64,000 bases of DNA, from NCBI RefSeq assembly GCF_030813115.1, contig NZ_JAUSTY010000002.1, forward strand, positions 124,001 to 188,000. The letters run 5' to 3'. The position numbers and the translations under genes are program-made. Source of the DNA: Bacillus horti. Its GTDB lineage: Bacteria; Bacillota; Bacilli; Caldalkalibacillales; JCM-10596. Positions 27,574 to 35,831 of the stretch are shown piece by piece. Numbering within the stretch: the stretch's first letter is position 1; each line of letters starts with the position of its first letter. Below the pieces are notes generated by a model, which was not told the origin of the DNA, did not search any database, and saw only the letters and a list, made by a program, of their open reading frames with translations.

Positions 27574-27949
27574 GGCTGGACATTCTTATCAGATAAACGC
27601 TCATCCTATCCATAAACCGCTCCAGCAGCAAAAAGTAAATAAAGGGCAATTTAAAACCGCATTTGAGCTTCAATTACAGCAGACTTTAATCCATTCGGAC
27701 GTAAAATTTAGTCAGCATGCACGTACTCGAATGGAAGAGCGAGGAATTGAGATGAATCAAGACTTAATTCAAAAGATTAATCAAGGAGTAAGTAAGGCTC
27801 AAACTAAAGGTGCTAAGGAATCACTGTTTCTCATCGATAATCATGCATTTGTAGTGAGCGTCAAAAACCAAACCGTTATTACAGCGATGGAAAGAGACGA
27901 ATTACAGGATCAAATGGTTACTAATATCGATAGCGCTGTATTACTGTAA
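27560..27949 (+). CDS. TIGR02530-type flagellar operon protein
   Basis: A 129-residue protein between flgD and flgE. The core FSQHARTRMEERGIEMNQDLIQKINQGVSKAQTKGAKESLFLIDNHAFVVSVKNQTVITAM matches my memory of the 'flagellar operon protein' family TIGR02530, found at this place in many Firmicutes but without a proven role. It has no signal peptide, a basic N-terminus and an acidic C-terminus. The ATG at 27560 overlaps the flgD stop. A regulator or chaperone of hook assembly is the natural guess from position. Confidence 0.8.
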   Translation: MKAIKAGHSYQINAHPIHKPLQQQKVNKGQFKTAFELQLQQTLIHSDVKFSQHARTRMEERGIEMNQDLIQKINQGVSKAQTKGAKESLFLIDNHAFVVSVKNQTVITAMERDELQDQMVTNIDSAVLL

Positions 27950-28064
27950 AAGACTTTTAGGATAAGACGGCTGGACCTTTAAGGAGGCCGTGTGTTGCTG
28001 AATGATCGAAGCAACGCCATGCAAATAGTAGACATTTTATTTTGAGTATGAGAGGGGAAACAAG

Positions 28065-28880
28065 ATGTTACGTTCATTATATTCTGGTGTTTCTGGAATG
28101 AAAAACTTCCAAGTGAAGCTTGATGTAATTGGTAATAACATTGCTAATGTTAACACTGTAGGCTTCAAAAAGAGTAGGGTTGTTTTTCAGGACGTTTTAA
28201 GTCAAAACATGGCTGGGGCAACAGCTCCTGAGGATGGAGAAAGAGGAGGAATCAATCCAAGGCAAGTAGGACTAGGTTCCCAAATTGGAGCTATTGATGT
28301 GATTCACACTCCTGGATCTCCGATGACTACTGGTGTGCCAAACGATTTAATGATTGAAGGAGATGGCTTCTTTCTAGTAAGCCCCCCAGGAAATGAGGAG
28401 ATGCAATACCTAACAAGGGCTGGAAACTTTACTCGTGACGCATTAGGATATTTAGTTACATCTAGTGGATATTACGTACAGGGTACAGGTGGACCTATCC
28501 AAATTGACATGGAAGATTATATGCAGTACGAAATTGCTGCCAATGGTGATGTGATTGGCTATAACGAAGAAGGTGAACCTGAGGTTATTGATACTCTTGT
28601 TCTAGGCTTTGTTCAGAATCCTGGCGGTCTAAGAAAAGTTGGTGGTTCATTATATGAAATAACTGCTAACGCCCACTCAGAAGAATTAGAGCCGACAACG
28701 ATTGAAGATGCTGAAGGAAGAAACGTTAGAATTATCGCAGGTATGTTAGAAATGTCTAACGTTGATTTAACAGAGGAATTTACTGAAATGATTATCGCTC
28801 AGCGTGGATTCCAATCCAACTCTCGTATTATCACAACATCCGATGAAATTCTACAAGAGGTTGTTAATCTTAAGCGATAG
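28065..28880 (+). CDS. flgE: flagellar hook protein FlgE (FlgG-like)
   Basis: Major hook subunit in the B. subtilis nomenclature; the 271-residue length is also like the distal rod protein FlgG. The N-terminus MLRSLYSGVSGMKNFQVKLDVIGNNIANVNTVGFKKSRV and the C-terminus IIAQRGFQSNSRIITTSDEILQEVVNLKR are the rod/hook family signatures. ATG follows GAGGGG. The 115-base gap before it holds a 6-base inverted repeat and a possible mini-ORF. Confidence 0.95.
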   Translation: MLRSLYSGVSGMKNFQVKLDVIGNNIANVNTVGFKKSRVVFQDVLSQNMAGATAPEDGERGGINPRQVGLGSQIGAIDVIHTPGSPMTTGVPNDLMIEGDGFFLVSPPGNEEMQYLTRAGNFTRDALGYLVTSSGYYVQGTGGPIQIDMEDYMQYEIAANGDVIGYNEEGEPEVIDTLVLGFVQNPGGLRKVGGSLYEITANAHSEELEPTTIEDAEGRNVRIIAGMLEMSNVDLTEEFTEMIIAQRGFQSNSRIITTSDEILQEVVNLKR

Positions 28881-28923
28881 GAGGTAAGGCTGGGAGAGCC
28901 TTCTCCCAGCCCTAACATCTACA

Positions 28924-29142
28924 ATGATTAAAGTGACCAAGCTTAACAAAGAAACATTTATACTAAATGCTTTGTTTATTGAAAGAATTGAAGCTACTCC
29001 AGATTCTGTAATCACCTTAACGAATGATAAAAAATTCATTGTTCGTGAGAGTATTGAGGAGATTAATAGCTTGGTAACAGAGTTCTATCAAAAAATTAAT
29101 CTTTTTCAAGTGATGAAAGAGGTGAATAATCATGACGAATAA
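28924..29142 (+). CDS. swrD: SwrD/FlbD-family flagellar protein
   Basis: A 72-residue protein with the FlbD signature (MIKVTKLNKETFILNALFIERIEATPDSVITLTNDKKFIVRE). In B. subtilis SwrD (YlzI), between flgE and fliL, raises flagellar power for swarming. The position here is identical. It overlaps the fliL start by 11 bases. The ATG lacks a strong ribosome binding site. Confidence 0.9.
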   Translation: MIKVTKLNKETFILNALFIERIEATPDSVITLTNDKKFIVRESIEEINSLVTEFYQKINLFQVMKEVNNHDE

Positions 29143-29572
29143 ACTGTTTAATATGTCTCTAATCATTTTAATTGGTATTGCCCTTCTAGGAGCAGTAGCT
29201 GTTGTGTTATGGCAAACAACAGTGAGTGGCCAGAGGGAGGTCATTGTTGATGAGAATCGCCTAAGTGCAGATCAATTCCTTGCACAGAGTGTGCAGACAG
29301 AGGAAATTACAACTAATCTAAAGACAAACAATTTTATTATTGTGAAGTTTAACGTCTTAATGGATAGTAAGAAGTCCAAAGAGGAATTTGAAAAAAGAGC
29401 GGCTCAAGCTCAATCCATTATCATCTCAACTCTTTCTAGCCTTTCTCCTGAAGAACTTCAAGGTGAAGAAGGTATACAGCTACTAGAGGAGTTGCTCATT
29501 GAAGGATTTAATGAGGTTATGCAATTAGGAAGAGTCATTGGTGTCCGTACAATTGATCTAAAAATCCAGTAG
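29132..29572 (+). CDS. fliL: flagellar basal body-associated protein FliL
   Basis: Single-pass inner membrane protein that surrounds and supports stators. It has 146 residues, a membrane helix at about 9-29 (LIILIGIALLGAVAVVLW) and the periplasmic-side FliL domain (TNLKTNNFIIVKFNVLMDSKK). It is translationally coupled to swrD. Confidence 0.93.
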   Translation: MTNKLFNMSLIILIGIALLGAVAVVLWQTTVSGQREVIVDENRLSADQFLAQSVQTEEITTNLKTNNFIIVKFNVLMDSKKSKEEFEKRAAQAQSIIISTLSSLSPEELQGEEGIQLLEELLIEGFNEVMQLGRVIGVRTIDLKIQ

Positions 29573-29641
29573 TTCACAGTGTAAAGTTCTACAGTTACTG
29601 ATTAGGAACATCTAGATCATTTCATAAAGGAGGTGAGTTAT

Positions 29642-30628
29642 TTGCCAGAGGTATTATCACAAGGAGAGATTGATGCTCTTTTATCAGCTTTATCCACAGG
29701 AGAGATGGATGCTGAGGAACTAAAGAAAGAAGAAACAGAGAAGAAGGTCAAAGTCTATGATTTTAAAAGAGCCCTCCGTTTCTCAAAGGATCAGATCCGA
29801 AGTATAACTCGAATATATGAGAATTATGCTAGGCTACTAACGACTTATTTTTCTGCGCAGCTTAGAACCTTTGTTCAAATTACTGTTGCTTCTGTTGATC
29901 AATTACCCTATGACGAATTTATTCGCTCCATTCCTAAAATGACTATTTTAAACGTATTTAACGCTGATCCTCTAGAAGGAAGAATGGTTATGGAGGTTAA
30001 TCCGAATATTGCTTTTGCGATGCTGGATCGAATGCTAGGCGGTCAAGGGAATGGTCTAAACAACATTTCAAGCTTAACAGAAATTGAAACAACGGTTATG
30101 GAGCGTATGTTTATAAGAGCTTTACAATCCTTTGAGGAAGCCTGGAAATCTGTATTAGACCTTAATGTAGAGCTAGACGTGTTGGAGATAAATCCACAGT
30201 TTATGCAGATTGTATCACCAAACGAAACGGTAGCTGTTGTTTCATTAAGTACTAAAATCGGTGAGTCTACAGGAATGATAAACTTCTGTATGCCTCATGT
30301 AACTCTAGAGCCAATTATTCCTAAGCTATCTGCTCACTACTGGCTTTCTACGCAGAAAAAGATTAGGGAACCTCAGGAAAAAGAAGAGCTAGAAAAAAGA
30401 GTGAGAAAGACAAAGCTTCCTGTTATCGCTGAATTGGGTCACTCAACGATAAACGTCCAAGAATTTACTCAATTAACCAAAGGGGACGTTATTCGATTAA
30501 ATGAGTCAATTGGTGATCAATTATGTATAAAGGTTGGTCATAAACCAAAGTTTCTTGCACAACCAGGTACATATAAAGGGAGGGTTGCTGTGCAGGTTAC
30601 GGAAAAAATAAGCGAGGAGGAGGAATAA
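29642..30628 (+). CDS. fliM: flagellar motor switch protein FliM
   Basis: C-ring protein that binds phosphorylated CheY. It has 328 residues from the TTG at 29642, which lies 8 bases after GGAGG; the GTG at 29633 is inside the ribosome binding site. The N-terminal CheY-binding motif is LSQGEIDALLSAL. The CheC-like middle domain has MVMEVNPNIAFAMLDRMLGG, and the C-terminus is a SpoA/FliN-like domain. It is followed 2 bases later by fliY. Confidence 0.95.
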   Translation: MPEVLSQGEIDALLSALSTGEMDAEELKKEETEKKVKVYDFKRALRFSKDQIRSITRIYENYARLLTTYFSAQLRTFVQITVASVDQLPYDEFIRSIPKMTILNVFNADPLEGRMVMEVNPNIAFAMLDRMLGGQGNGLNNISSLTEIETTVMERMFIRALQSFEEAWKSVLDLNVELDVLEINPQFMQIVSPNETVAVVSLSTKIGESTGMINFCMPHVTLEPIIPKLSAHYWLSTQKKIREPQEKEELEKRVRKTKLPVIAELGHSTINVQEFTQLTKGDVIRLNESIGDQLCIKVGHKPKFLAQPGTYKGRVAVQVTEKISEEEE

Positions 30629-30630
30629 CG

Positions 30631-31785
30631 ATGACGAGTGACATGCTTTCGCAGGACGAAATTGACGCACTATTGAAGCAAGGCGGAGATGACCAAGCTG
30701 ATGAAGAGCTAAGTGTCGTGAATTATATCACTGCATTGGAGCAAGACGCGTTAGGAGAAATCGGAAATATAACGTTTGGCACGGCTTCAACTGCTTTATC
30801 TACCCTACTTAGCCAAAAGGTTGATATTACTACACCGAAGCTAACCATCGTAAAGAAGGAATCACTAGCAGATGAGTTTCCAATGCCTCATGTTGCTGTC
30901 CATGTGAATTATACAGATGGATTCGAGGGTGTAAATTTACTTGTTATGAAAACAGATGATGCAGCCATTATTGCGGATTTAATGCTAGGAGGAGATGGTA
31001 CTTCTCCAAATCATGATATGTCTAGTATGCACATCAGTGCCGTTCAAGAGGCAATGAATCAAATGATGGGCACAGCTGCAACATCAATGTCAACCATCTT
31101 TAACAAAAAGATTGATATCTCCCCACCAGGAGTTGATATGTTTGATCCAAGTGTGGATGAACAACAAGTTTCAATGGTACAAGAGGATATCCTAATAAAA
31201 GTGTCATTTAGAATTAAGGTAGGAGAGCTTATTGATTCTAATATCATGCAGCTTATCCCTGTATCATTTGCTAAGGAGATGATTGATTTGCTCATGAATC
31301 CTGAGGCTCAAGAATTCTCTGAGGAGATTCAAGAGGAAATCGCTCCTGAGCCTACATCATCCAGCTATCAACCAGCTGCTGAAGTACAGGTTCCACATCA
31401 AGAGATTAATTACTCAAGTCAGCCATCAGTGCCAGCTCAGTCACAAAACGTGACAAGTAGGGCAGCTAACGTACAACCTGTCCAATTTGCTAGCTTTGAG
31501 CAAAATAGTGCAGCCCATGGGGATATACATAACCTGAATCTACTTATGGATATACCTTTACAGGTCACCGTAGAGCTCGGACGCACTAAAAAGCTTATTA
31601 AAGAAATCCTCGAACTCTCTCCAGGTTCAATCATAGAACTAGATAAGTTAGCTGGAGAGCCAGTGGATATCCTCGTGAATAATAAGCTGATTGCTAAGGG
31701 TGAAGTGGTTGTTATTGAAGAAAACTTTGGAGTTCGTGTTACAGATATATTAAGTCAGATTGATCGCATTCAAAAACTTCAATAA
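30631..31785 (+). CDS. fliY: flagellar motor switch phosphatase FliY
   Basis: Combined C-ring protein and CheY-P phosphatase of Gram-positive bacteria. Of 384 residues, the N-terminal CheY-binding motif is LSQDEIDALLKQGG. A CheC-type phosphatase domain has two active-site repeats (DALGEIGNITFGTASTALSTLL near 45 and SAVQEAMNQMMGTAATSMSTIF near 140). A flexible Pro/Ser/Gln linker follows at about 230-290, then a FliN domain (LLMDIPLQVTVELGRTKKLIKEIL). ATG follows GGAGGAGG. Confidence 0.96.
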   Translation: MTSDMLSQDEIDALLKQGGDDQADEELSVVNYITALEQDALGEIGNITFGTASTALSTLLSQKVDITTPKLTIVKKESLADEFPMPHVAVHVNYTDGFEGVNLLVMKTDDAAIIADLMLGGDGTSPNHDMSSMHISAVQEAMNQMMGTAATSMSTIFNKKIDISPPGVDMFDPSVDEQQVSMVQEDILIKVSFRIKVGELIDSNIMQLIPVSFAKEMIDLLMNPEAQEFSEEIQEEIAPEPTSSSYQPAAEVQVPHQEINYSSQPSVPAQSQNVTSRAANVQPVQFASFEQNSAAHGDIHNLNLLMDIPLQVTVELGRTKKLIKEILELSPGSIIELDKLAGEPVDILVNNKLIAKGEVVVIEENFGVRVTDILSQIDRIQKLQ

Positions 31786-31813
31786 ATAATAGATTCATAA
31801 GGAGGAACATACG

Positions 31814-32173
31814 GTGTCAAAAATTTTAATAGTAGATGATGCAGCGTTTATGAGAATGATGATTAAAGAAATTTTATCTAAAAATGGTTTTGAGGTTGTG
31901 GGCGAAGCTAGCGATGGTGTACAAGCTATTGAGAAATACAAAGAGTTAAATCCAGACTTAGTGACAATGGATATTACTATGCCTGAGATGGATGGTATTA
32001 CAGCCTTAAAGGAAATTAGAAAGTTAAATCCGGATTCAAAAATTATCATGTGCTCTGCGATGGGTCAACAGGCCATGGTTATTGACGCTATTCAAGCTGG
32101 AGCTAAGGATTTTATCGTTAAACCGTTCCAAGCAGATCGTGTTATTGAAGCAGTTAGTAAAACTTTAAGCTAA
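31814..32173 (+). CDS. cheY: chemotaxis response regulator CheY
   Basis: Phosphorylated by CheA and then binds the motor switch. It has 119 residues, a single receiver domain with Asp8 and Asp9, the phosphoacceptor Asp53 (VTMDITMP), the Thr/Ser site in MCSAMG and Lys103 in IVKPFQ. The GTG start has AAGGAGGA upstream. Confidence 0.97.
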   Translation: MSKILIVDDAAFMRMMIKEILSKNGFEVVGEASDGVQAIEKYKELNPDLVTMDITMPEMDGITALKEIRKLNPDSKIIMCSAMGQQAMVIDAIQAGAKDFIVKPFQADRVIEAVSKTLS

Positions 32174-32228
32174 TAGAGCGACTTTTTTAGAGAGTGTCCA
32201 TGGATATATGGAGGAAAGGGTGTACAGC

Positions 32229-32918
32229 ATGACAAGTATTTTTCTAAGACATCGAAGGGTTTGGCAGGTTATTGTCATTATTTGCTTATGTAGTCTACCC
32301 CATATATCATTCGCTCAAACCGTGGAAGAGATGTACAACAATGAGCAAAATCTTGAGGGTGAACAGGAAAGTACAGATGGAGTAAATGATTCTTCCTCTT
32401 CTGACCCAGAATCTAGCAATGCTTTAGTTGAAGGACAGTCCGATCATCCTATTAAATTAATTGCTACTTTTATTTTTTACCTTATTATTGTCATCATCCT
32501 AATTTATGCCCTGGTTCGCTTTCTATCTATTAGGCAGCGGAAAATGCAAAGTAACGGGGTCTTCCAAAATCTTGGTGGGTTGGTATTAGGTCAAAACAAG
32601 AGCTTGCAGCTTGTGCAGATTGGACAAGAGCTCTATGTCATTGGTGTTGCTGATCAAATTCAGCTCATTAAAGAAATTAAAGATGGTCCTGAAAAAGAGC
32701 TTATTCTACAGCAAATTGCTGAACAGGATAACGCATTAAATACGCGTTTCATGACCTCATTACCTTGGAGGAAGAAGGAGAATCAAACAGACACTCCAAG
32801 CTATTCCTTTCAGGATTTATTTAAACAAAGTATTAATCAGCAGAAAGACAGTCAGCTAGTAGCAGAGAGAAAGCTAGATTCAATGAATACAGAGCAAAGA
32901 GAAGGTAGAATTAAGTGA
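32229..32918 (+). CDS. fliZ: flagellar biosynthesis protein FliZ (FliO family)
   Basis: FliO-like membrane protein that stabilises FliP. It has about 229 residues. A signal peptide ending around SFA is followed by an acidic Ser/Asn/Glu-rich segment, a membrane helix at about 80-102 (LIATFIFYLIIVIILIYALV) and a cytoplasmic FliO domain (GGLVLGQNKSLQLVQIGQELYVIGVADQIQLI). The ATG at 32229 is preferred over 32208 because GAGGAAAGGG precedes it. Its stop overlaps the fliP start. Confidence 0.9.
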   Translation: MTSIFLRHRRVWQVIVIICLCSLPHISFAQTVEEMYNNEQNLEGEQESTDGVNDSSSSDPESSNALVEGQSDHPIKLIATFIFYLIIVIILIYALVRFLSIRQRKMQSNGVFQNLGGLVLGQNKSLQLVQIGQELYVIGVADQIQLIKEIKDGPEKELILQQIAEQDNALNTRFMTSLPWRKKENQTDTPSYSFQDLFKQSINQQKDSQLVAERKLDSMNTEQREGRIK

Positions 32919-33622
32919 CAGAATTGATATTCGCAACCCCAGCTAACCTATTAATACCTGGAATTGATTTGAATATTGGAGGTTCTTCAGAGCCTGGTGA
33001 TGTTGCTGTCACTTTACAGCTTTTACTTCTGCTAACCATTCTTTCTTTAGCACCAGCCATCTTAATTATGATGACGAGCTTTACTCGGATTGTTGTGGTG
33101 CTATCGTTTGTACGTACATCATTAGCTACTCAAACGATGCCCCCTAATCAGGTGCTGATTGCCTTGGCTTTATTTTTAACCTTTTTCGTCATGTCACCCG
33201 TGTTCGCTGAAATTAATGAGACAGCTCTACAGCCTTATCTAGCTGAAGAGCTTACACAGCAAGAGGCTTTAGATGCAGCAACCATTCCTCTGAAGCAATT
33301 TATGGCAAAGCACACACGTGACAAGGATCTTGCCTTATTCATGAAATACAATCAAGCTGAACGACCAAGTTCAATAGAGGAAATTCCTCTGACTATGCTT
33401 GTCCCAGCCTTTATCATTAGTGAGCTAAAGACAGCCTTTCAAATCGGATTTATGATCTTTGTGCCGTTTCTAGTGATAGATATGATTGTAGCAAGTACCT
33501 TAATGGCGATGGGAATGATGATGCTTCCACCTGTTATGATCTCATTACCATTCAAAATATTATTGTTTGTTTTAGTTGATGGATGGCATTTAGTCGTACA
33601 ATCACTACTTCTAAGTTTTTAA
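32915..33622 (+). CDS. fliP: flagellar export gate protein FliP
   Basis: Core of the type III export channel (FliP5-FliQ4-FliR1). It has 235 residues and four membrane segments, with the conserved MMTSFTRIVVVLSFVRTSLATQTMPPNQVLIALALFLTFFVMSPV and the C-terminal DMIVASTLMAMGMMMLPPVMISLPFKILLFVLVDGW. The GTG start overlaps the fliZ stop by four bases. Confidence 0.96.
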   Translation: MTELIFATPANLLIPGIDLNIGGSSEPGDVAVTLQLLLLLTILSLAPAILIMMTSFTRIVVVLSFVRTSLATQTMPPNQVLIALALFLTFFVMSPVFAEINETALQPYLAEELTQQEALDAATIPLKQFMAKHTRDKDLALFMKYNQAERPSSIEEIPLTMLVPAFIISELKTAFQIGFMIFVPFLVIDMIVASTLMAMGMMMLPPVMISLPFKILLFVLVDGWHLVVQSLLLSF

Positions 33623-33647
33623 CTAGATCATAAGGGAGAAAGCAAAT

Positions 33648-33917
33648 ATGTCACCAAATATGGTTATTAATTTAGCTGAACAATCCGTATACACGATTTT
33701 ACTAGTAGCTGGACCAATGCTTATTCTTGCACTAAGTGTGGGTTTACTAGTGAGTATATTCCAGGCTACAACTCAGATTCAGGAGCAAACACTTGCGTTT
33801 GTTCCAAAAATCGTTGCTGTGTTGCTTTCATTGGTCTTTTTCGGACCTTGGATGTTGAGTACATTGATTAACTTCACAACCAACCTATACGAAAATATTT
33901 CTAATATTATAGGGTAA
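33648..33917 (+). CDS. fliQ: flagellar export gate protein FliQ
   Basis: Small gate component, 89 residues with two membrane helices (about 15-37 and 50-72), with the family pattern LLVAGPMLILALSVGLLVSIFQATTQIQEQTLAFVPKI. ATG follows AAGGGAGAA. It is 9 bases before fliR. Confidence 0.95.
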   Translation: MSPNMVINLAEQSVYTILLVAGPMLILALSVGLLVSIFQATTQIQEQTLAFVPKIVAVLLSLVFFGPWMLSTLINFTTNLYENISNIIG

Positions 33918-33926
33918 GCTTGAGAG

Positions 33927-34706
33927 ATGATAGAGACTTGGTTAGAGCAACTCTCAGTATTTCTGCTTTTCTTTGTAAGGATGACTGCATTTTTTCTAGC
34001 AGCTCCTGTATTTTCGTTTAGGACCCTACCAACAGCATTTAAGGTAGGATTAGGTTTTTTTTCAGCTTTGGTTGCTTTTTCAACAGTAGCAACTGATGTT
34101 GAAATTCAGGTTGACGCTGCTTTTATTGTTTTAATTGTTAAAGAGGCTGTTGTTGGTCTTGCTTTAGGTTTTGTGGCGGCATTATTGCTTTATACGTTAC
34201 AAATTGCTGGAGGCTTCATTGATTTTCAAATGGGCTTTGCTATCGCTAACGTAGTAGATCCACAAACAGGAGCACAGGTTCCAATCATAGGTAACTTCAA
34301 ATATGTTTTTTCATTACTATTTTTACTTTCTGTTAATGGTCATCATCTACTTATAGACGGAGTTATTCGAAGCTATCAGATGGTTCCTGTTGAAAATATG
34401 TTTATTTCAATTGGCTCTGAATCGGTGGCGTTATTTATCACAGAGCTGTTTGTCAGCATCTATTTAATCGCTTTTCAAATTGCCATTCCGATTGTAGGAT
34501 CATTATTTTTGGTAGACGTAGCAATGGGGCTTATAGCAAGAACTGTTCCACAGCTGAATGTTTTTGTAGTCGGTATTCCTTTGAAGATATTTGTTGGCTT
34601 TTTGATGATTTTCCTAACACTAGGCATGTTTTTTTATCTGTTGCAATCCGTTCTAACGAAAATGATTGAAACGATGGGACAGCTCTTGCAGCTTTTTGGG
34701 GGCTAA
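33927..34706 (+). CDS. fliR: flagellar export gate protein FliR
   Basis: Gate subunit with 259 residues and about six membrane helices. The conserved IAGGFIDFQMGFAIANVVDPQTGAQVPIIGNF loop and the C-terminal PQLNVFVVGIPLKIFVGF identify the family. The stop is 4 bases before flhB. Confidence 0.95.
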   Translation: MIETWLEQLSVFLLFFVRMTAFFLAAPVFSFRTLPTAFKVGLGFFSALVAFSTVATDVEIQVDAAFIVLIVKEAVVGLALGFVAALLLYTLQIAGGFIDFQMGFAIANVVDPQTGAQVPIIGNFKYVFSLLFLLSVNGHHLLIDGVIRSYQMVPVENMFISIGSESVALFITELFVSIYLIAFQIAIPIVGSLFLVDVAMGLIARTVPQLNVFVVGIPLKIFVGFLMIFLTLGMFFYLLQSVLTKMIETMGQLLQLFGG

Positions 34707-34710
34707 AGAG

Positions 34711-35796
34711 ATGAGTCAATACAGACCAATTAATTTACAATACTTTGCACAGGAAAAAACAGAAAAAGCAACTCCAAAGAAACGGCAAGAACAAAGGAAA
34801 AAAGGGCAGGTTGCAAAAAGTGCAGAGGTTGCGTCAGCTCTAATTATGCTTTGTGTATTTCTGGCTCTTTTGTTTCTTGGAGGCTGGCTAGGAGAAATCT
34901 TGCTGGGAATATTCAGACATACGATTATAGAATTTGTTCAATGGGACTTCAGTGAAACAAATATCGCGAAAGTGTTCCAGGAATTGTCCTTAGAAGCAGC
35001 CAAAGCAGTAGCCCCAATTATGCTAGTTTCCATGACAGCTGGAGTGTTTGCAAATTATATTCAAGTAGGGTTTTTGGTCGCTACAGATCCATTAAAAATG
35101 AAGCTGGAGAGAATTGACCCTATTAAAGGGTTCAAACGAATATTTTCTGCAAGAGCATTAGTAGAGTTTTGCAAATCAATTTTCAAAATCTCTTTAATCG
35201 CCGTGGTAGTTTTCGGTATATTGTGGAGCAGACGAGATGACATTATGCTCTTGTCACAGAAAAGCGTAGGAAATGCTCTTTCGTATATCGGTGGGCTTAC
35301 TGTCCAAATAGGCTTGACTGTGGCTGTCATACTCATTTTTATTGCCATGCTAGATTATCTTTATCAAAAATATGACTTTGAAAAGAATATCAGGATGTCC
35401 AAGCAAGACATTAAAGATGAACACAAAAAGTCGGAGGGTGATCCTCTAATTAAATCCAAGATTAAAGAAAGACAGCGTCAGATGGCTATGCGTCGAATGA
35501 TGCAGGAAGTTCCGAAGGCTGATGTTATTATTACAAACCCAACGCACTACGCTATTGCTATTCAATATGATCAGGAGGAAATGGAAGCTCCTGTGGTCAT
35601 AGCAAAGGGTGTTGACTATCTCGCATTTAAAATAAGAGAGGTTGCTGGCAAGCATAGTATAGTGACAATGGAAAACAAGCCATTAGCTCGTGCTTTATAT
35701 CAGCAGGTAGAGATTGGGGAAAGTGTACCTGAAGAGCTATATAAAGCAGTAGCAGAGGTGTTAGCGTATGTATATCGCATTAAAGGCAAAGTGTAA
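34711..35796 (+). CDS. flhB: flagellar export switch protein FlhB
   Basis: Controls the switch from hook to filament export by self-cleavage. It has 361 residues from the ATG at 34711; the upstream part of the frame is inside fliR. The basic N-terminus EKTEKATPKKRQEQRKKGQV is followed by four membrane helices. The cytoplasmic domain contains the autocleavage motif NPTH at residues 276-279. The final region KAVAEVLAYVYRIKGKV is well conserved. Confidence 0.96.
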   Translation: MSQYRPINLQYFAQEKTEKATPKKRQEQRKKGQVAKSAEVASALIMLCVFLALLFLGGWLGEILLGIFRHTIIEFVQWDFSETNIAKVFQELSLEAAKAVAPIMLVSMTAGVFANYIQVGFLVATDPLKMKLERIDPIKGFKRIFSARALVEFCKSIFKISLIAVVVFGILWSRRDDIMLLSQKSVGNALSYIGGLTVQIGLTVAVILIFIAMLDYLYQKYDFEKNIRMSKQDIKDEHKKSEGDPLIKSKIKERQRQMAMRRMMQEVPKADVIITNPTHYAIAIQYDQEEMEAPVVIAKGVDYLAFKIREVAGKHSIVTMENKPLARALYQQVEIGESVPEELYKAVAEVLAYVYRIKGKV

Positions 35797-35831
35797 TCAA
35801 GAGATTGATGACCTAGTAGGAGGGAAAACTT

